From Actinomadura_C alba (lineage in GTDB: Bacteria > Actinomycetota > Actinomycetes > Streptosporangiales > Streptosporangiaceae): 64,000 nt of DNA. The notes below the pieces were generated by a model. It saw only the letters and a list, made by a program, of their open reading frames with translations, was not told the DNA's origin and did no database searches. The stretch spans positions 124,001-188,000 of the forward strand of contig NZ_BAAAOK010000010.1 in the NCBI RefSeq assembly GCF_039530285.1, given 5' to 3'. Positions 49,707 through 57,654 of this stretch are shown one piece after another (position 1 is the first letter of the stretch; the number at the start of each line of letters is the position of its first letter). Both the position numbers and the translations under genes were made by a program.

Positions 49707-50696
49707 GTGCTGGTCGACACCTTCGGCCGAGTGGCGACGGATCTGCGGGTCTCCCTCACCGACCGCTGCAACCTGCGCTGCTCTTACTGCATGCCGCCCG
49801 AGGGCCTGGAGTGGCTGCCGAAACCGGAGCTGCTCACCGACGACGAGGTCGTCCGGCTGGTGCGCGTCGGCACCGAGTTGCTCGGCATCACCGAGGTCCG
49901 CTACACGGGCGGTGAACCGCTGCTGCGGCGCGGCCTGGCCGACATCGTGCGAAGGACCGCGGAGCTCGAGCCCCGGCCGCAGGTCTCGCTGACCACCAAC
50001 GGCATCGGCCTGGAGCGGCTGGCCGGTCCGCTTCGGGAGGCCGGCCTCGAACGCGTCAACGTCTCGCTCGACACCCTCGACCGCGACGTCTTCGTCCGCC
50101 TGGCGCACCGCGACCGGCTGCGCGACGTGCTCGCGGGGCTCGACGCCGCCGTCCGCGTGGGGCTGACCCCGGTGAAGGTCAACGCGGTGCTCATGCGAGG
50201 GGTCAACGAGCACGAGGCCGTGCCCCTGCTCGCGTACTGCCTGGAGCGCGGCTACGAGCTGCGGTTCATCGAGCAGATGCCGCTCGACGCGCAGCACGGC
50301 TGGCGGCGTGAGGACATGGTCACCGCCGACGAGATCCTGGCCCACCTGAAGACGGCGTACGAGCTGACCCCCGCCGAGCCAGGCAGCCGGGGCAGCGCCC
50401 CGGCCGAGAGCTTCCTGGTGGCCGGGGGCCCCGCCAAGGTGGGGGTGATCGGGTCGGTGACGCGGCCGTTCTGCGGTGCCTGTGACCGGGTGCGGCTCAC
50501 CGCCGACGGCCAGATCCGCAACTGCCTGTTCGCCACCGAGGAGTCCAACCTGCGTGACGCGCTGAGGGCCGGTGCGACCGACGAAGAGATCGCCGACCGG
50601 TGGCGGGCGGCCGTACGCACCAAACGACCCGGGCATGGCATCGATGATCCGACCTTCCTGCAGCCCGCCCGGCCGATGTCGGCGATCGGTGGCTGA
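49707..50696 (+). CDS. moaA: MoaA, GTP 3',8-cyclase (molybdenum cofactor)
   Basis: A protein of 329 residues, a radical SAM enzyme for the first step of molybdopterin synthesis. The N-terminal cluster CNLRCSYCMPP begins near residue 23, EVRYTGGEPLLRRGL near residue 67, the second cluster is in RPFCGACDRVRLTADGQIRNCLF near residue 255, and the C-terminus ends in the essential SAIGG pair. The GTG at 49707 has AGGAGGGGG seven bases upstream; an earlier GTG at 49683 precedes that site and is unlikely. It starts a small cofactor cluster with the mobA-like gene. Confidence 0.95.
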   Translation: MLVDTFGRVATDLRVSLTDRCNLRCSYCMPPEGLEWLPKPELLTDDEVVRLVRVGTELLGITEVRYTGGEPLLRRGLADIVRRTAELEPRPQVSLTTNGIGLERLAGPLREAGLERVNVSLDTLDRDVFVRLAHRDRLRDVLAGLDAAVRVGLTPVKVNAVLMRGVNEHEAVPLLAYCLERGYELRFIEQMPLDAQHGWRREDMVTADEILAHLKTAYELTPAEPGSRGSAPAESFLVAGGPAKVGVIGSVTRPFCGACDRVRLTADGQIRNCLFATEESNLRDALRAGATDEEIADRWRAAVRTKRPGHGIDDPTFLQPARPMSAIGG

Positions 50697-50765
50697 ACAC
50701 GGCGCCGCCCAGCCGGGCGGGCGTCCCGCGTGCGTGGACGGCCCCGGGCGGGAAGGATGTGCAGT

Positions 50766-51083
50766 GTGAGCGACCAGCCGCTTGAGCACCGGGTCGAGAT
50801 CGCGGTGCCCGCCGACAAAGAGGTGGGCGAGTACGCCAGCTTCGCCTCGGTATGGCGTGCCCAGGAGTGCTTCGTGATCGACTTCGCCATCGAGGTGCGG
50901 CCGCCCGAGGTCAGCGAGGAGCCCGAGTCCACCACCCGGTTCGTCCACGTTCCCGCGCAGGTCGTGGCGCGCGTCCGCATTCCGCCCGGCCAGGTGTGGG
51001 AGCTGATGAAGGCGCTGGAGCAGAACCTGAGCGCCTACGAGCGTGAGACCGGCGATCCCGGTGGCGGCAGTGCCGAGGGATGA
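50766..51083 (+). CDS. DUF3467-like small protein
   Basis: A protein of 105 residues resembling DUF3467: HRVEIAVPADKEVGEYASFASVWRAQECFVIDFAIEVRPP, then FVHVPAQVVARVRIPPGQVWELMKALEQNLSAYE. It is soluble and rich in beta strands. GTG 50766 follows GGAAGGA. It lies between moaA and the mobA-like gene and overlaps the latter's start, so it is co-transcribed. Function unknown; no link to molybdenum is visible in the sequence itself. Confidence 0.78.
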   Translation: MSDQPLEHRVEIAVPADKEVGEYASFASVWRAQECFVIDFAIEVRPPEVSEEPESTTRFVHVPAQVVARVRIPPGQVWELMKALEQNLSAYERETGDPGGGSAEG

Positions 51084-51696
51084 CCGCCCTCCGGACCACG
51101 ACGTCGCCCGCGGCCCGGACGGGCCCGGTGGCGTCCCCGCCGGCGGGTACGACGCGGTGATTCTGGCGGGCGGGCGGGCCCGCCGGATGGGGGGTGCCGA
51201 CAAGCCGGGCCTGCGGGTGGCGGGCCGGCCGCTCATCGCCTGGGTGGCGGACGCCGTCTCGGACGCCGGCCGGGTCGTGGTCGTCGGCCCGGCGCGACCC
51301 GATCTGCCGGGCGTCGTCACCGTACGGGAGGACCCGCCCGGCTCGGGCCCGGTGCCGGCGCTGCGTGCCGGGCTGGCCGAGGTACGGGCCGCCTGGGTGG
51401 CCGTGCTCGCCGCCGACCTGCCGTTCCTGCGCGCCGCGCATGTCACGGCGCTGCTGGCGCGGGCGCGCCAGCATGGGCGCGGTGCGGTGCTCACCGACGA
51501 CTCCGGCCGCGAGCAGTGGCTCGCTGGAGCGTGGAACGGCGAGACGCTGCGGGGCGCTCTCAGCGGCTATCGCGGCGCCTCGCTCAAGGGCCTGCTGGGC
51601 CCGCTCGGCCCCGCGCTCGTCGGCGCGGCAGGGCCGCGGCCGCCGTGGTACGACTGCGACACCCCCGCGGATCTCGACGCCGCCACCGGCATGTGA
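51070..51696 (+). CDS. mobA: MobA-like molybdenum cofactor guanylyltransferase
   Basis: About 208 residues with a nucleotidyltransferase fold. YDAVILAGGRARRMGGADKPGLRVAGRPLIAW near residue 26 is the GTP-binding LAGGxSxRMGxDK pattern. VAVLAADLPFLRAAHVTALL near residue 116 has the metal-binding D, and WYDCDTPADLDAAT is near the C-terminus. It attaches GMP to molybdopterin. The start is uncertain: GTG 51070 (VPRDDRPP) has GGTGG upstream and lies inside the previous gene; GTG 51043 is longer. The first 25 residues are proline-rich and not conserved. Confidence 0.85.
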   Translation: MPRDDRPPDHDVARGPDGPGGVPAGGYDAVILAGGRARRMGGADKPGLRVAGRPLIAWVADAVSDAGRVVVVGPARPDLPGVVTVREDPPGSGPVPALRAGLAEVRAAWVAVLAADLPFLRAAHVTALLARARQHGRGAVLTDDSGREQWLAGAWNGETLRGALSGYRGASLKGLLGPLGPALVGAAGPRPPWYDCDTPADLDAATGM

Positions 51697-51845
51697 AGCG
51701 CCGCCCGGTTCGGTTCGGGCCGGGCCGAACCGGCGTGGGCGCCGGGCGCTCCGGGGTGGGCACGAGGCGGTGCTGACGGCCGCCGCCGGGCGATCTGGGA
51801 TCCTGGGACGGCCCTCGATCATGATCACGGAAGGCGGTAGGACCG

Positions 51846-52115
51846 GTGCTCGACAAGTGGATCGACAGCGTGTGCCAGGAGCTCGGGCTCGACCCGGCGG
51901 ACGTCGACCGCAAACTGATCCTGGACCTCGCCAGGGACGTGGCGCACGGTGTCGCCAGACCGGCCGCGCCGCTCACCACGTACCTGCTCGGGCTGGCCGT
52001 CGGCCGGGGGGCGAGCGGCGAGGCGACGGCCGGTCGCATCGTCGCGCTGACGGAGGGCTGGACGGCACCCGAGGACGGGCGGGCACCCGGCCGGTCCTCG
52101 GGTGAGGCCGGATAG
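51846..52115 (+). CDS. DUF6457-type small protein
   Basis: A protein of 89 residues: LDKWIDSVCQELGLDPADVDRKLILDLARDVAHGVARPAAPLTTYLLGLAVG. It is helical and soluble, with a poorly ordered glycine/serine tail. The core is that of a short domain often found beside or fused to MobA-like proteins in actinomycetes; that association fits here. GTG 51846 follows GGCGGTAGGA. Function unknown. The next gene starts nine bases after its stop. Confidence 0.75.
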   Translation: MLDKWIDSVCQELGLDPADVDRKLILDLARDVAHGVARPAAPLTTYLLGLAVGRGASGEATAGRIVALTEGWTAPEDGRAPGRSSGEAG

Positions 52116-52124
52116 GCTGCGCGG

Positions 52125-52565
52125 ATGCTCGATCATGGTGAGGACCCACGGCCGGCCCGTGGCGCGGTAAGGGAGATCTACACACCCGAACGGGCGGCGA
52201 CCATCGAGTACTCCCCGGATCTCGACGGGCTCGCGGATCCCGGCGAGATCGTCTGGGCGTGGGTGCCCTACGAGGAGGACCCGCGCCGTGGGAAGGACCG
52301 CCCGATGCTCGTCGTCGGCCGGCACGGCCGCAGGCTGCTCGCGATGATGCTGTCCAGCCGCGGGGACGGGGACTCGCCGGACTGGCTCGACCTCGGCTCC
52401 GGCGACTGGGACCGTGGGGGGCGGCGCTCCTATCTGCGGCTCGATCGGGTCTTCGCGCTGGACGAGGACGACATCCGCCGAGAGGGCGCGGTGTTCGCCC
52501 CGGAGCGGTTCGCGCGGGTCGCCGCCGTCCTGATGCGCAGGCACGGTTGGAGGGCCACCAGGTAG
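52125..52565 (+). CDS. PemK/MazF-like protein
   Basis: A protein of 146 residues. The core PGEIVWAWVPYEEDPRRGKDRPMLVVGR near residue 40, then LLAMMLSSRGD and SYLRLDRVFALDEDDIRREGAVF, follows the PemK/MazF barrel of RNA-cleaving toxins. It carries a 40-residue N-terminal extension absent from typical MazF. No antitoxin gene is adjacent on either side; the upstream DUF6457 gene does not resemble one. It may be a domesticated member without toxin activity. It is the last gene of the plus-strand run, 19 bases before the LysR gene. Confidence 0.78.
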   Translation: MLDHGEDPRPARGAVREIYTPERAATIEYSPDLDGLADPGEIVWAWVPYEEDPRRGKDRPMLVVGRHGRRLLAMMLSSRGDGDSPDWLDLGSGDWDRGGRRSYLRLDRVFALDEDDIRREGAVFAPERFARVAAVLMRRHGWRATR

Positions 52566-52584
52566 TCCGGCCCCGGGAGCCGCC

Positions 52585-53547
52585 GTGCAGCTGGAGGTGC
52601 GCCATCTCCGCGCGCTCGACACCGTCGCCAGGCACGCCAGCGTCACCCGGGCCGCGGCCGTGCTCGGCGTCTCGCAACCCGCGCTCACCATGCAGCTGCG
52701 GCGGATCGAGCGGCTGCTCGGCGGGGAGCTGTTCGCCCGCGGCCCGCAGGGCGTCATGCCCACGGCCTTCGGCGACTTCGTCCTCGCCCGGGCCCGCGCC
52801 GCCCTGGCCGACGTCGACGACATCCTCGCGGCCCGGCCGCCGGCCCCCGGTGTGTCGACCGTGCGCGTGGGCGGGTTTGAGAGCCGCCTCCTCATCGGCC
52901 TGATCGGTCGGCTCGAGGCGGCGCTGCCGGGCGCGCACGTCACGGTCCACGCGGAATACTCCACCCGGCTCCTGCTGGACCTGATCGCCGCGCACCGGCT
53001 GGACCTCGCCCTGGTGAGCGACTATCCCGGGCACGAGCTCCGGCCGCCGCCGCCGGTCCGCCACGACCTGGTGGCGGTCGAGCCGGTCTTCGTCGCGCTG
53101 GCGGCCGGGCACCGGCTGGCCGCCCGGGCCCAGATCGATCTCGCCGACCTCGCCGGAGAGGAGTGGGTGCTGCCTCCCTCGGACGGCACCGGCTGGCCGG
53201 AGCACTTCCTGGAGGCGTGCGCTGCGCGGCGATTCACCCCCGACGTGCGCTACCGCATGGTCGACGCCGAGACCAAGCGCGAGCTCATCGCCACGGGCCG
53301 GGCCGTCGGGCCGTGCCAGGCGACGTTCGAGCCCGAGCGGGGCGTGGTGGTCCGGCCGCTCACCGGGGACCCGGTATGGATGCGCCACCTGGTCACGTGG
53401 GATCCGGCGGGCCCGCTCACCGGCCCCGGCGAGCCGCTCGTCCGGCTGGCGCGGGAGGCGCACGCCGCCGTGGCCGGCGGCTGCCCGGCCTACCTCGACT
53501 GGCTCACCCGGCGTGGCCGCTCGGTCGGCGCGTCCTGGGCATCGTGA
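52585..53547 (+). CDS. LysR-family transcriptional regulator (copy A)
   Basis: A protein of 320 residues. The N-terminal HTH is LEVRHLRALDTVARHASVTRAAAVLGVSQPALTMQLRRIERLLGGELFAR. The effector domain of about 220 residues follows (FESRLLIGLIGRLEAALPGAHVTVHAE, DLALVSDYPGHELRPPPPV, WVLPPSDGTGWPEHFLEAC). It is convergent with a paralogue, copy B, which shares the start QLExRHLR, the motif GxERxxxGVxPTAFG(D/E)FVLARAR and the unusual segment PPSDGTGWPE/PPDGSGWPE. The target gene is unknown. The start is GTG 52585. Confidence 0.88.
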   Translation: MQLEVRHLRALDTVARHASVTRAAAVLGVSQPALTMQLRRIERLLGGELFARGPQGVMPTAFGDFVLARARAALADVDDILAARPPAPGVSTVRVGGFESRLLIGLIGRLEAALPGAHVTVHAEYSTRLLLDLIAAHRLDLALVSDYPGHELRPPPPVRHDLVAVEPVFVALAAGHRLAARAQIDLADLAGEEWVLPPSDGTGWPEHFLEACAARRFTPDVRYRMVDAETKRELIATGRAVGPCQATFEPERGVVVRPLTGDPVWMRHLVTWDPAGPLTGPGEPLVRLAREAHAAVAGGCPAYLDWLTRRGRSVGASWAS

Positions 53548-53568
53548 CGCCGCCGGGCGCGGTGGCGG

Positions 53569-54519
53569 TCAGCGCGGAACGGGGGCGTCGGAGTGGCGGG
53601 CCAGCCAGCGCGCGTAGTGCGGACGGCTCTCGGCGGCCTCGGCCTGGGCCCGCGCGGCGATCAGGCAGAGTTCCGCGGCGACTGGGGCGAACGGGCCGTC
53701 GTGCCGCCAGGCGATCACATGACGCAGCCACAGCGGCGTTCCCGCCAGCGGGCGGACGGCCACGCCCGGCCGGTGCCGGAAGCTCGCGCGGCAGGGCGAG
53801 ATCACGCCGCGTGCGATGATGAGCTCGCACAGCACGGACGGCTCGGCCATCCGGTGCGGTGCGTCCGGTGTGAAGCCGGCGCGCGCACAGGCGTCGAGGA
53901 AGCACTCCGGCCAGCCGGAGCCGTCCGGCGGGGACAGCACCCAGACCTCCGCGGCCAGGTCGCCGAGCGCCACCTCCTCGCGGGCCGCGAGAGGGTGACC
54001 GGCCGGCAGTGCCACGAAGACCGGTTCGACGCCCACCACGCGGCTGCCGATGCCGGGCAGGGTGGAGAGCTCCCGGCCCGGGTAGTCGACCAGGGCTGCG
54101 GCGTCCACTCGCCTGATCGCCAGCAGGTCCCGCACCAGGCGAGGGGACTGCTCGGTCTGCACCGAGATCCGGACGCCCTGGGGCAGCAGCCCGCGCAGGC
54201 CCTCGAGCACGGTCACCAGCGCCGGGCTCGAGACACCGCCGAACCGCGCCGTCCCCGTGTCGTGCCGGGTGCCCGCGGTGAGCTCGTCGAGATTCATGAG
54301 CGCCGTGCGGGCGCGAGCGAGCACGAACTCCCCGAACGCCGTCGGCGCCACGCCCGACCGGCCGCGTTCGAAGACCGCTCCGCCGAGCAGTCTCTCGATG
54401 CGCCGCACCTGTGCGCTCAACGCCGGCTGCGAGACCCCCAGGACGGCGGCGGCCTTCGTGAGGCTGCCCTCGCCGGCGACGGCGCACAGAGTGCGGAGGT
54501 GGCGGAACTCGAGTTGCAC
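53569..54519 (-). CDS. LysR-family transcriptional regulator (copy B)
   Basis: A protein of 316 residues, paralogous to the regulator at 52585-53547 throughout its length. HTH LEFRHLRTLCAVAGEGSLTKAAAVLGVSQPALSAQVRRIERLLGG; effector part with VSSPALVTVLEGLRGLLPQGVRISVQTE, ALVDYPGRELSTLPGIG and LSPPDGSGWPECFLDAC. The stop lies 21 bases from the stop of copy A, so the two genes converge with almost no gap. The start is GTG 54519. The next gene upstream on the same strand is the M64 peptidase, 43 bases away; co-transcription with it is possible. Confidence 0.88.
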   Translation of the reverse strand: MQLEFRHLRTLCAVAGEGSLTKAAAVLGVSQPALSAQVRRIERLLGGAVFERGRSGVAPTAFGEFVLARARTALMNLDELTAGTRHDTGTARFGGVSSPALVTVLEGLRGLLPQGVRISVQTEQSPRLVRDLLAIRRVDAAALVDYPGRELSTLPGIGSRVVGVEPVFVALPAGHPLAAREEVALGDLAAEVWVLSPPDGSGWPECFLDACARAGFTPDAPHRMAEPSVLCELIIARGVISPCRASFRHRPGVAVRPLAGTPLWLRHVIAWRHDGPFAPVAAELCLIAARAQAEAAESRPHYARWLARHSDAPVPR

Positions 54520-54562
54520 AGGCGGAGAGTAGCGGCTTCGGCCGCCCCGTCCATGGCCCGGG

Positions 54563-56473
54563 TCAGCCCGACTTGCGGAGGGTCACGGTGAAGCTCTGCG
54601 TGGGGCCGACGTTGCCGGCGGCGTCGATGGCGCGGTACTCGACGGTGTGCCGGCCATATCCCGGCGGGACGGCGTCCCAGTCGACCGTACGGACCGGCTT
54701 GCCCAGTTTGCCGTAGACCAGCCCGTCGACGTTCGTGCCGAGCGGGGTGAACAGGAACGGCGCGTTCGAGTCGGTGGGCCAGCCGAAGTAGCGGTACCAG
54801 CCGTCCCCGTCCACCTGGAACTCCGCCAGCGGCGCGCCCCGCCCGATGTCCGCAGGGGTCAGCCTCATCGTGAACCGCTCGTCGAAGACGTACTCGTCGC
54901 GGCCGGCCGCACCCGACGTCCCGGCCGGCCGGGACAGTGCGGCGGTCACCGTCGGCCGCTGTGCGTCGACCGTCCAGGTGAGCGTCCGGGCGCCGCCGTG
55001 CGGCGCGGCGGGGTCGGTCACGGTGGCGGTGACCCGGTGTGTTCCCGAGCGCAGCCGGAAGCGCTTGAGGTCCAGGTCGCGGTCATTGCCCGCGGTGGCG
55101 ACCCGCCGCCCGTTCAGGGTCCAGCGGACGACCGGGACCGATCCGGCCGGATGGGTGGTCTCCGCGTGGACGACGCTGTGGGCGGCGAGGTTCCAGTCCT
55201 GGGGGGTGGTGCCGGTGAAGTCCGGTGCGACCGTGTCCGGCGCGGTCCTGACCCGTGTGTCGATGGTCCACGTGCGCGTGCGGGTGAGGGCGGCCGAGGA
55301 ACGGACTGCCGGGTCGCGGACGAAACCGGTCGGATCGGTGACCGTCGCCGTGAGACTGTGCGTGCCCGGCCTCAGCCGGAGGCGGCGCAGGTCCAGGTTG
55401 TGCTCGTCGCGGCTGCCCGGCACCTGCCGGCCGCCTAGCGTCCACGTGACGCGCAGGGTGTGGTCGGCCGGGTGCAGCGTCTCCAGCCACACGACCCGGT
55501 CCGGCCCGATGGCGGCGGTGGTGGGGGTGTGGTCCTGGATCAGGTCGACCTTCTCGGCGATGGCCTGTGTCATGCGCTCGCGCTGCACCTGGTCGTGTTC
55601 GTAGCCGAGCACCTTCATCATCGAGTGCTCGCTGGGGCGCCAGACCCCCGCCGTGGCGTAGAGACCGCCCTCGTAGCGGCCGATGACCCCGCCGGAGGTG
55701 CTCTCCTCGCCGAGCCAGCGCCACCACTTCACGCGCTGCTCGCGCATCTGCCGCTCGGTGAGGAGGGTGTGGTGGACCGAGCCCGGCTCGCCGCCGGCGT
55801 ATGCGGCGCCCGGTACGCCGCGCGCGTAGTAGGTGTACTCGTCGTCCAGCCGCCCGAGCGAGTGGCCGATCTCGTGCGGCATGATCAGCGAGGAGAGCGC
55901 GTTGCCGCCCGAGGCGGTGGCCTTGCTGCCGCCCGCGCCGCCGTAGGTGGTGCTGTTGGCGAGCGCCAGCACCTGCCGGTTGGCGTTCGTGGTGCCGGTC
56001 ACCAGGTTCGCGTAGCCGTCGATCGCCGCGTTGTCCCCCGTGAGCAGGCGCTGCACGCTGGCGGGATTGCAACCGCCCCAGAAGCCCATCTTCAGCGGCG
56101 TAGTGCGCCTGGCCGAGGTCAGGTCCGGGTCGCAGCTCACGCCCGACTCGCCGGAGACGATCTCGACGGCGTAGACGTTGACGTAGCTGCGGTAGGTCTT
56201 CCACGGCTCGAACGCCCACAGCGTGCTGAGGTGCTCGTCGACGTCGGCGCGGAACTTGGGCATGTCCGCCGCGGTGTAGCCGTCGCCGAGAATCACGAAG
56301 TTGAACCGTTTCGCGGGATCACCGGTGACCTGGATCGGCACGACCGCCGCCTCGCCGACCTCGTCCGCGGCCGCCGGCTCGGCGTCGAGGACCTGTCCGC
56401 TCAGCGCCACCAGCTGCAGCGCCACCGTGGCCGCCAGCACGGGGACGGCTCTGGCCGCCTTCCCTCTCCCCAT
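54563..56473 (-). CDS. Secreted M64-family zinc peptidase with Ig-like repeats
   Basis: A protein of 636 residues. A signal peptide (AARAVPVLAATVALQLVALSG) is followed by a propeptide-like stretch. The M64 catalytic domain runs from RFNFVILGDGYTAADMPKF to about residue 310, with the zinc site LIMPHEIGHSLGRLDDEYTYY near residue 200. The C-terminal 320 residues hold three related beta-sandwich repeats marked DLRRLRLRPGTHSLTATVTDP and DLKRFRLRSGTHRVTATVTDP, and a final AVPPGYGRHTVEYRAIDAAGN. It is exported and probably degrades extracellular protein. ATG 56473 has GGGAGG upstream, and a palindrome lies about 75 bases before the start. Confidence 0.88.
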   Translation of the reverse strand: MGRGKAARAVPVLAATVALQLVALSGQVLDAEPAAADEVGEAAVVPIQVTGDPAKRFNFVILGDGYTAADMPKFRADVDEHLSTLWAFEPWKTYRSYVNVYAVEIVSGESGVSCDPDLTSARRTTPLKMGFWGGCNPASVQRLLTGDNAAIDGYANLVTGTTNANRQVLALANSTTYGGAGGSKATASGGNALSSLIMPHEIGHSLGRLDDEYTYYARGVPGAAYAGGEPGSVHHTLLTERQMREQRVKWWRWLGEESTSGGVIGRYEGGLYATAGVWRPSEHSMMKVLGYEHDQVQRERMTQAIAEKVDLIQDHTPTTAAIGPDRVVWLETLHPADHTLRVTWTLGGRQVPGSRDEHNLDLRRLRLRPGTHSLTATVTDPTGFVRDPAVRSSAALTRTRTWTIDTRVRTAPDTVAPDFTGTTPQDWNLAAHSVVHAETTHPAGSVPVVRWTLNGRRVATAGNDRDLDLKRFRLRSGTHRVTATVTDPAAPHGGARTLTWTVDAQRPTVTAALSRPAGTSGAAGRDEYVFDERFTMRLTPADIGRGAPLAEFQVDGDGWYRYFGWPTDSNAPFLFTPLGTNVDGLVYGKLGKPVRTVDWDAVPPGYGRHTVEYRAIDAAGNVGPTQSFTVTLRKSG

Positions 56474-56548
56474 GGACGAGACCTCCCTGTCGCCTGATTC
56501 GTCGGCAATCCTTGATCAGGAGGTACGGCCAGTCACATCTCGAAAGCT

Positions 56549-56566
56549 CATAACGCCGGAGTTATG
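56549..56566. promoter_or_regulatory. Palindrome upstream of the M64 peptidase
   Basis: CATAAC (56549-56554) and GTTATG (56561-56566) pair perfectly around GCCGGA. The position, 76 bases upstream of the peptidase ATG, and the ATAAC/GTTAT arms suit an activator or repressor site, possibly of the LysR type. Confidence 0.45.
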
Positions 56567-56656
56567 CCGCGATCTCCGGAGGGCCGGAGTCTGGCGGCGG
56601 GGCGCGCCGCTCACGGGCGCGTGACGAGTACGGCCCGGCCCGAGCCGCCCGAGCCG

Positions 56657-56881
56657 TCAGCCGTCGGTGGGTTCCAGCTCGTCCACGGGAACGACGTCGC
56701 GCAGGAATCCGCGCATGCCGAGGAACTGCGACAGCTGCTCGCGGTGCTCGTCGCAGGCGAGCCACACCTTCCGCCGCTCCGGTGTGTGGATCTTGGGGTT
56801 GTTCCAGCGGATGCCCCAGCGCGCGTCGGCGCGGCAGCCCTTCGCGGAGCACAGCGGAGCCTCGTCTCGGGGGTCGGTCAC
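56657..56881 (-). CDS. Small conserved Cys/His protein
   Basis: A protein of 74 residues: CSAKGCRADARWGIRWNNPKIH near residue 11 and WLACDEHREQLSQFLGMRGFLRDV near residue 40. Two cysteines, a CDEH pair and a WNNPK segment suggest a small zinc-binding fold. Proteins of this length and sequence are common in actinomycetes and are sometimes annotated as acetone carboxylase, which the sequence does not support. The start is GTG 56881. It is a single-gene unit. Function unknown. Confidence 0.72.
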   Translation of the reverse strand: MTDPRDEAPLCSAKGCRADARWGIRWNNPKIHTPERRKVWLACDEHREQLSQFLGMRGFLRDVVPVDELEPTDG

Positions 56882-57116
56882 GAACCCAGTGTGTCAGGCG
56901 CGGTGTGTCAGGCGGCGCCGGCCGCCCGTGCCGCCGGACCGGGGTACGGGACGGTGCCGGGCGACGCGGCGCGGGCTCCTCGCGGTCGGGGAGGGCGGGC
57001 CGCGGACGGCGGTGCGGGATAACGGTCAGAGCCGCTGGCCGATCCCGGCCAGGACGGGTGCGAGGCTTGTGAGTCAGGGAGCCGGTCAGGATGGTCGGCC
57101 CGGAGAGTCGTCCGCC

Positions 57117-57165
57117 AAATAAAAGCGACGCCGGGTGGATACGGGGGCAATCCACCCGGCGTCGC
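57117..57165 (-). terminator. Intrinsic terminator of the 6C-like RNA
   Basis: A perfect 16-bp stem (57150-57165 with 57125-57140), 9-base loop and a minus-strand TTTTATTT tract. It forms the last C-loop hairpin of the RNA as well as its terminator. Confidence 0.88.
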
Positions 57166-57233
57166 ATCATCGGTGTTCCGACGGGGGCCCGGAACACCGG
57201 CACGGGCGCTCCGACGGGGGACCAGAGCGCCGG
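57117..57233 (-). ncRNA. 6C-like small RNA with three C-loop hairpins
   Basis: On the minus strand three hairpins follow one another, each with a CCCCCGT loop. The first is GGCGCTC/GAGCGCC (57225-57231 and 57205-57211). The second has 10-bp perfect arms (57190-57199 and 57171-57180). The third has 16-bp perfect arms (57150-57165 and 57125-57140) followed by TTTTATTT, an intrinsic terminator. The 6C RNA family of actinomycetes is defined by hairpins with cytosine-rich loops; mycobacterial B11 is a member. A promoter is placed correctly upstream. Length is about 115 nt. Known 6C RNAs are thought to act on mRNAs through the C-rich loops. Confidence 0.8.
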
Positions 57234-57238
57234 TACAA

Positions 57239-57270
57239 ATCGTACACCGAAACCCCCATGGTTTAGTCAA
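57239..57270 (-). promoter_or_regulatory. Promoter of the 6C-like RNA
   Basis: On the minus strand TTGACT (57270-57265) and TACGAT (57244-57239), or TGTACG (57246-57241) with an 18-base spacer, lie just upstream of the first hairpin. The start point would be near 57233. The stop of the DUF3099 gene is only seven bases further upstream. Confidence 0.55.
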
Positions 57271-57276
57271 GAGATG

Positions 57277-57603
57277 TCACGACCGGATTTCTGGGGGACG
57301 TCCGGAAATCTGGTTACGGTTCGGACTTTCGCGTTCGTCGAACCGCGCCGCGTTCTCGGGCTCGCGACCGCCGTTGGCGAACACCACGCTGACGTACGGC
57401 AGCACCACCGCGCCGACGATCAGCACGCCCACGATCCAGATCGGGGCGTGCCCGGTCAGGAAGAGGGCAAGGAGAAAGCATGCGGTCCGGATGCCCATCG
57501 ACACCAGATAACGCCGTTGGCGGTAGCCGATGTCCTCGGACATCGGCCGGTGCGCGTCAGTGACCGTGTAGACATCTACTCGGCGCCGTGGAATCACCCT
57601 CAC
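57277..57603 (-). CDS. DUF3099 membrane protein
   Basis: A protein of 108 residues: a cytosolic start with VDVYTVTDAHRPMSEDIGYRQRRYLVSM, the DUF3099 pattern, then two membrane spans (IRTACFLLALFLTG and IWIVGVLIVGAVVLPYVSVVFANGG) and a charged tail. Function unknown; the family is widespread in actinomycetes. The GTG start at 57603 is divergent from dodecin with only 51 bases between, so promoters must overlap. The 6C-like RNA lies directly downstream on the same strand. Confidence 0.85.
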   Translation of the reverse strand: MRVIPRRRVDVYTVTDAHRPMSEDIGYRQRRYLVSMGIRTACFLLALFLTGHAPIWIVGVLIVGAVVLPYVSVVFANGGREPENAARFDERESPNRNQISGRPPEIRS

Positions 57604-57654
57604 GTTTCCACGTTAAGCCCAGCCCCTGCCGGATGCGACATCAGGAGGACCTCA

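Noticed and set aside
52125..52565. Calling a complete toxin-antitoxin system
   Set aside because: Only the PemK/MazF-like partner is visible; neither neighbour resembles an antitoxin.
57091..57654. A long plus-strand frame leading into dodecin
   Set aside because: It passes antisense through the 6C-like RNA and the DUF3099 gene; dodecin starts at GTG 57655 with AGGAGG.
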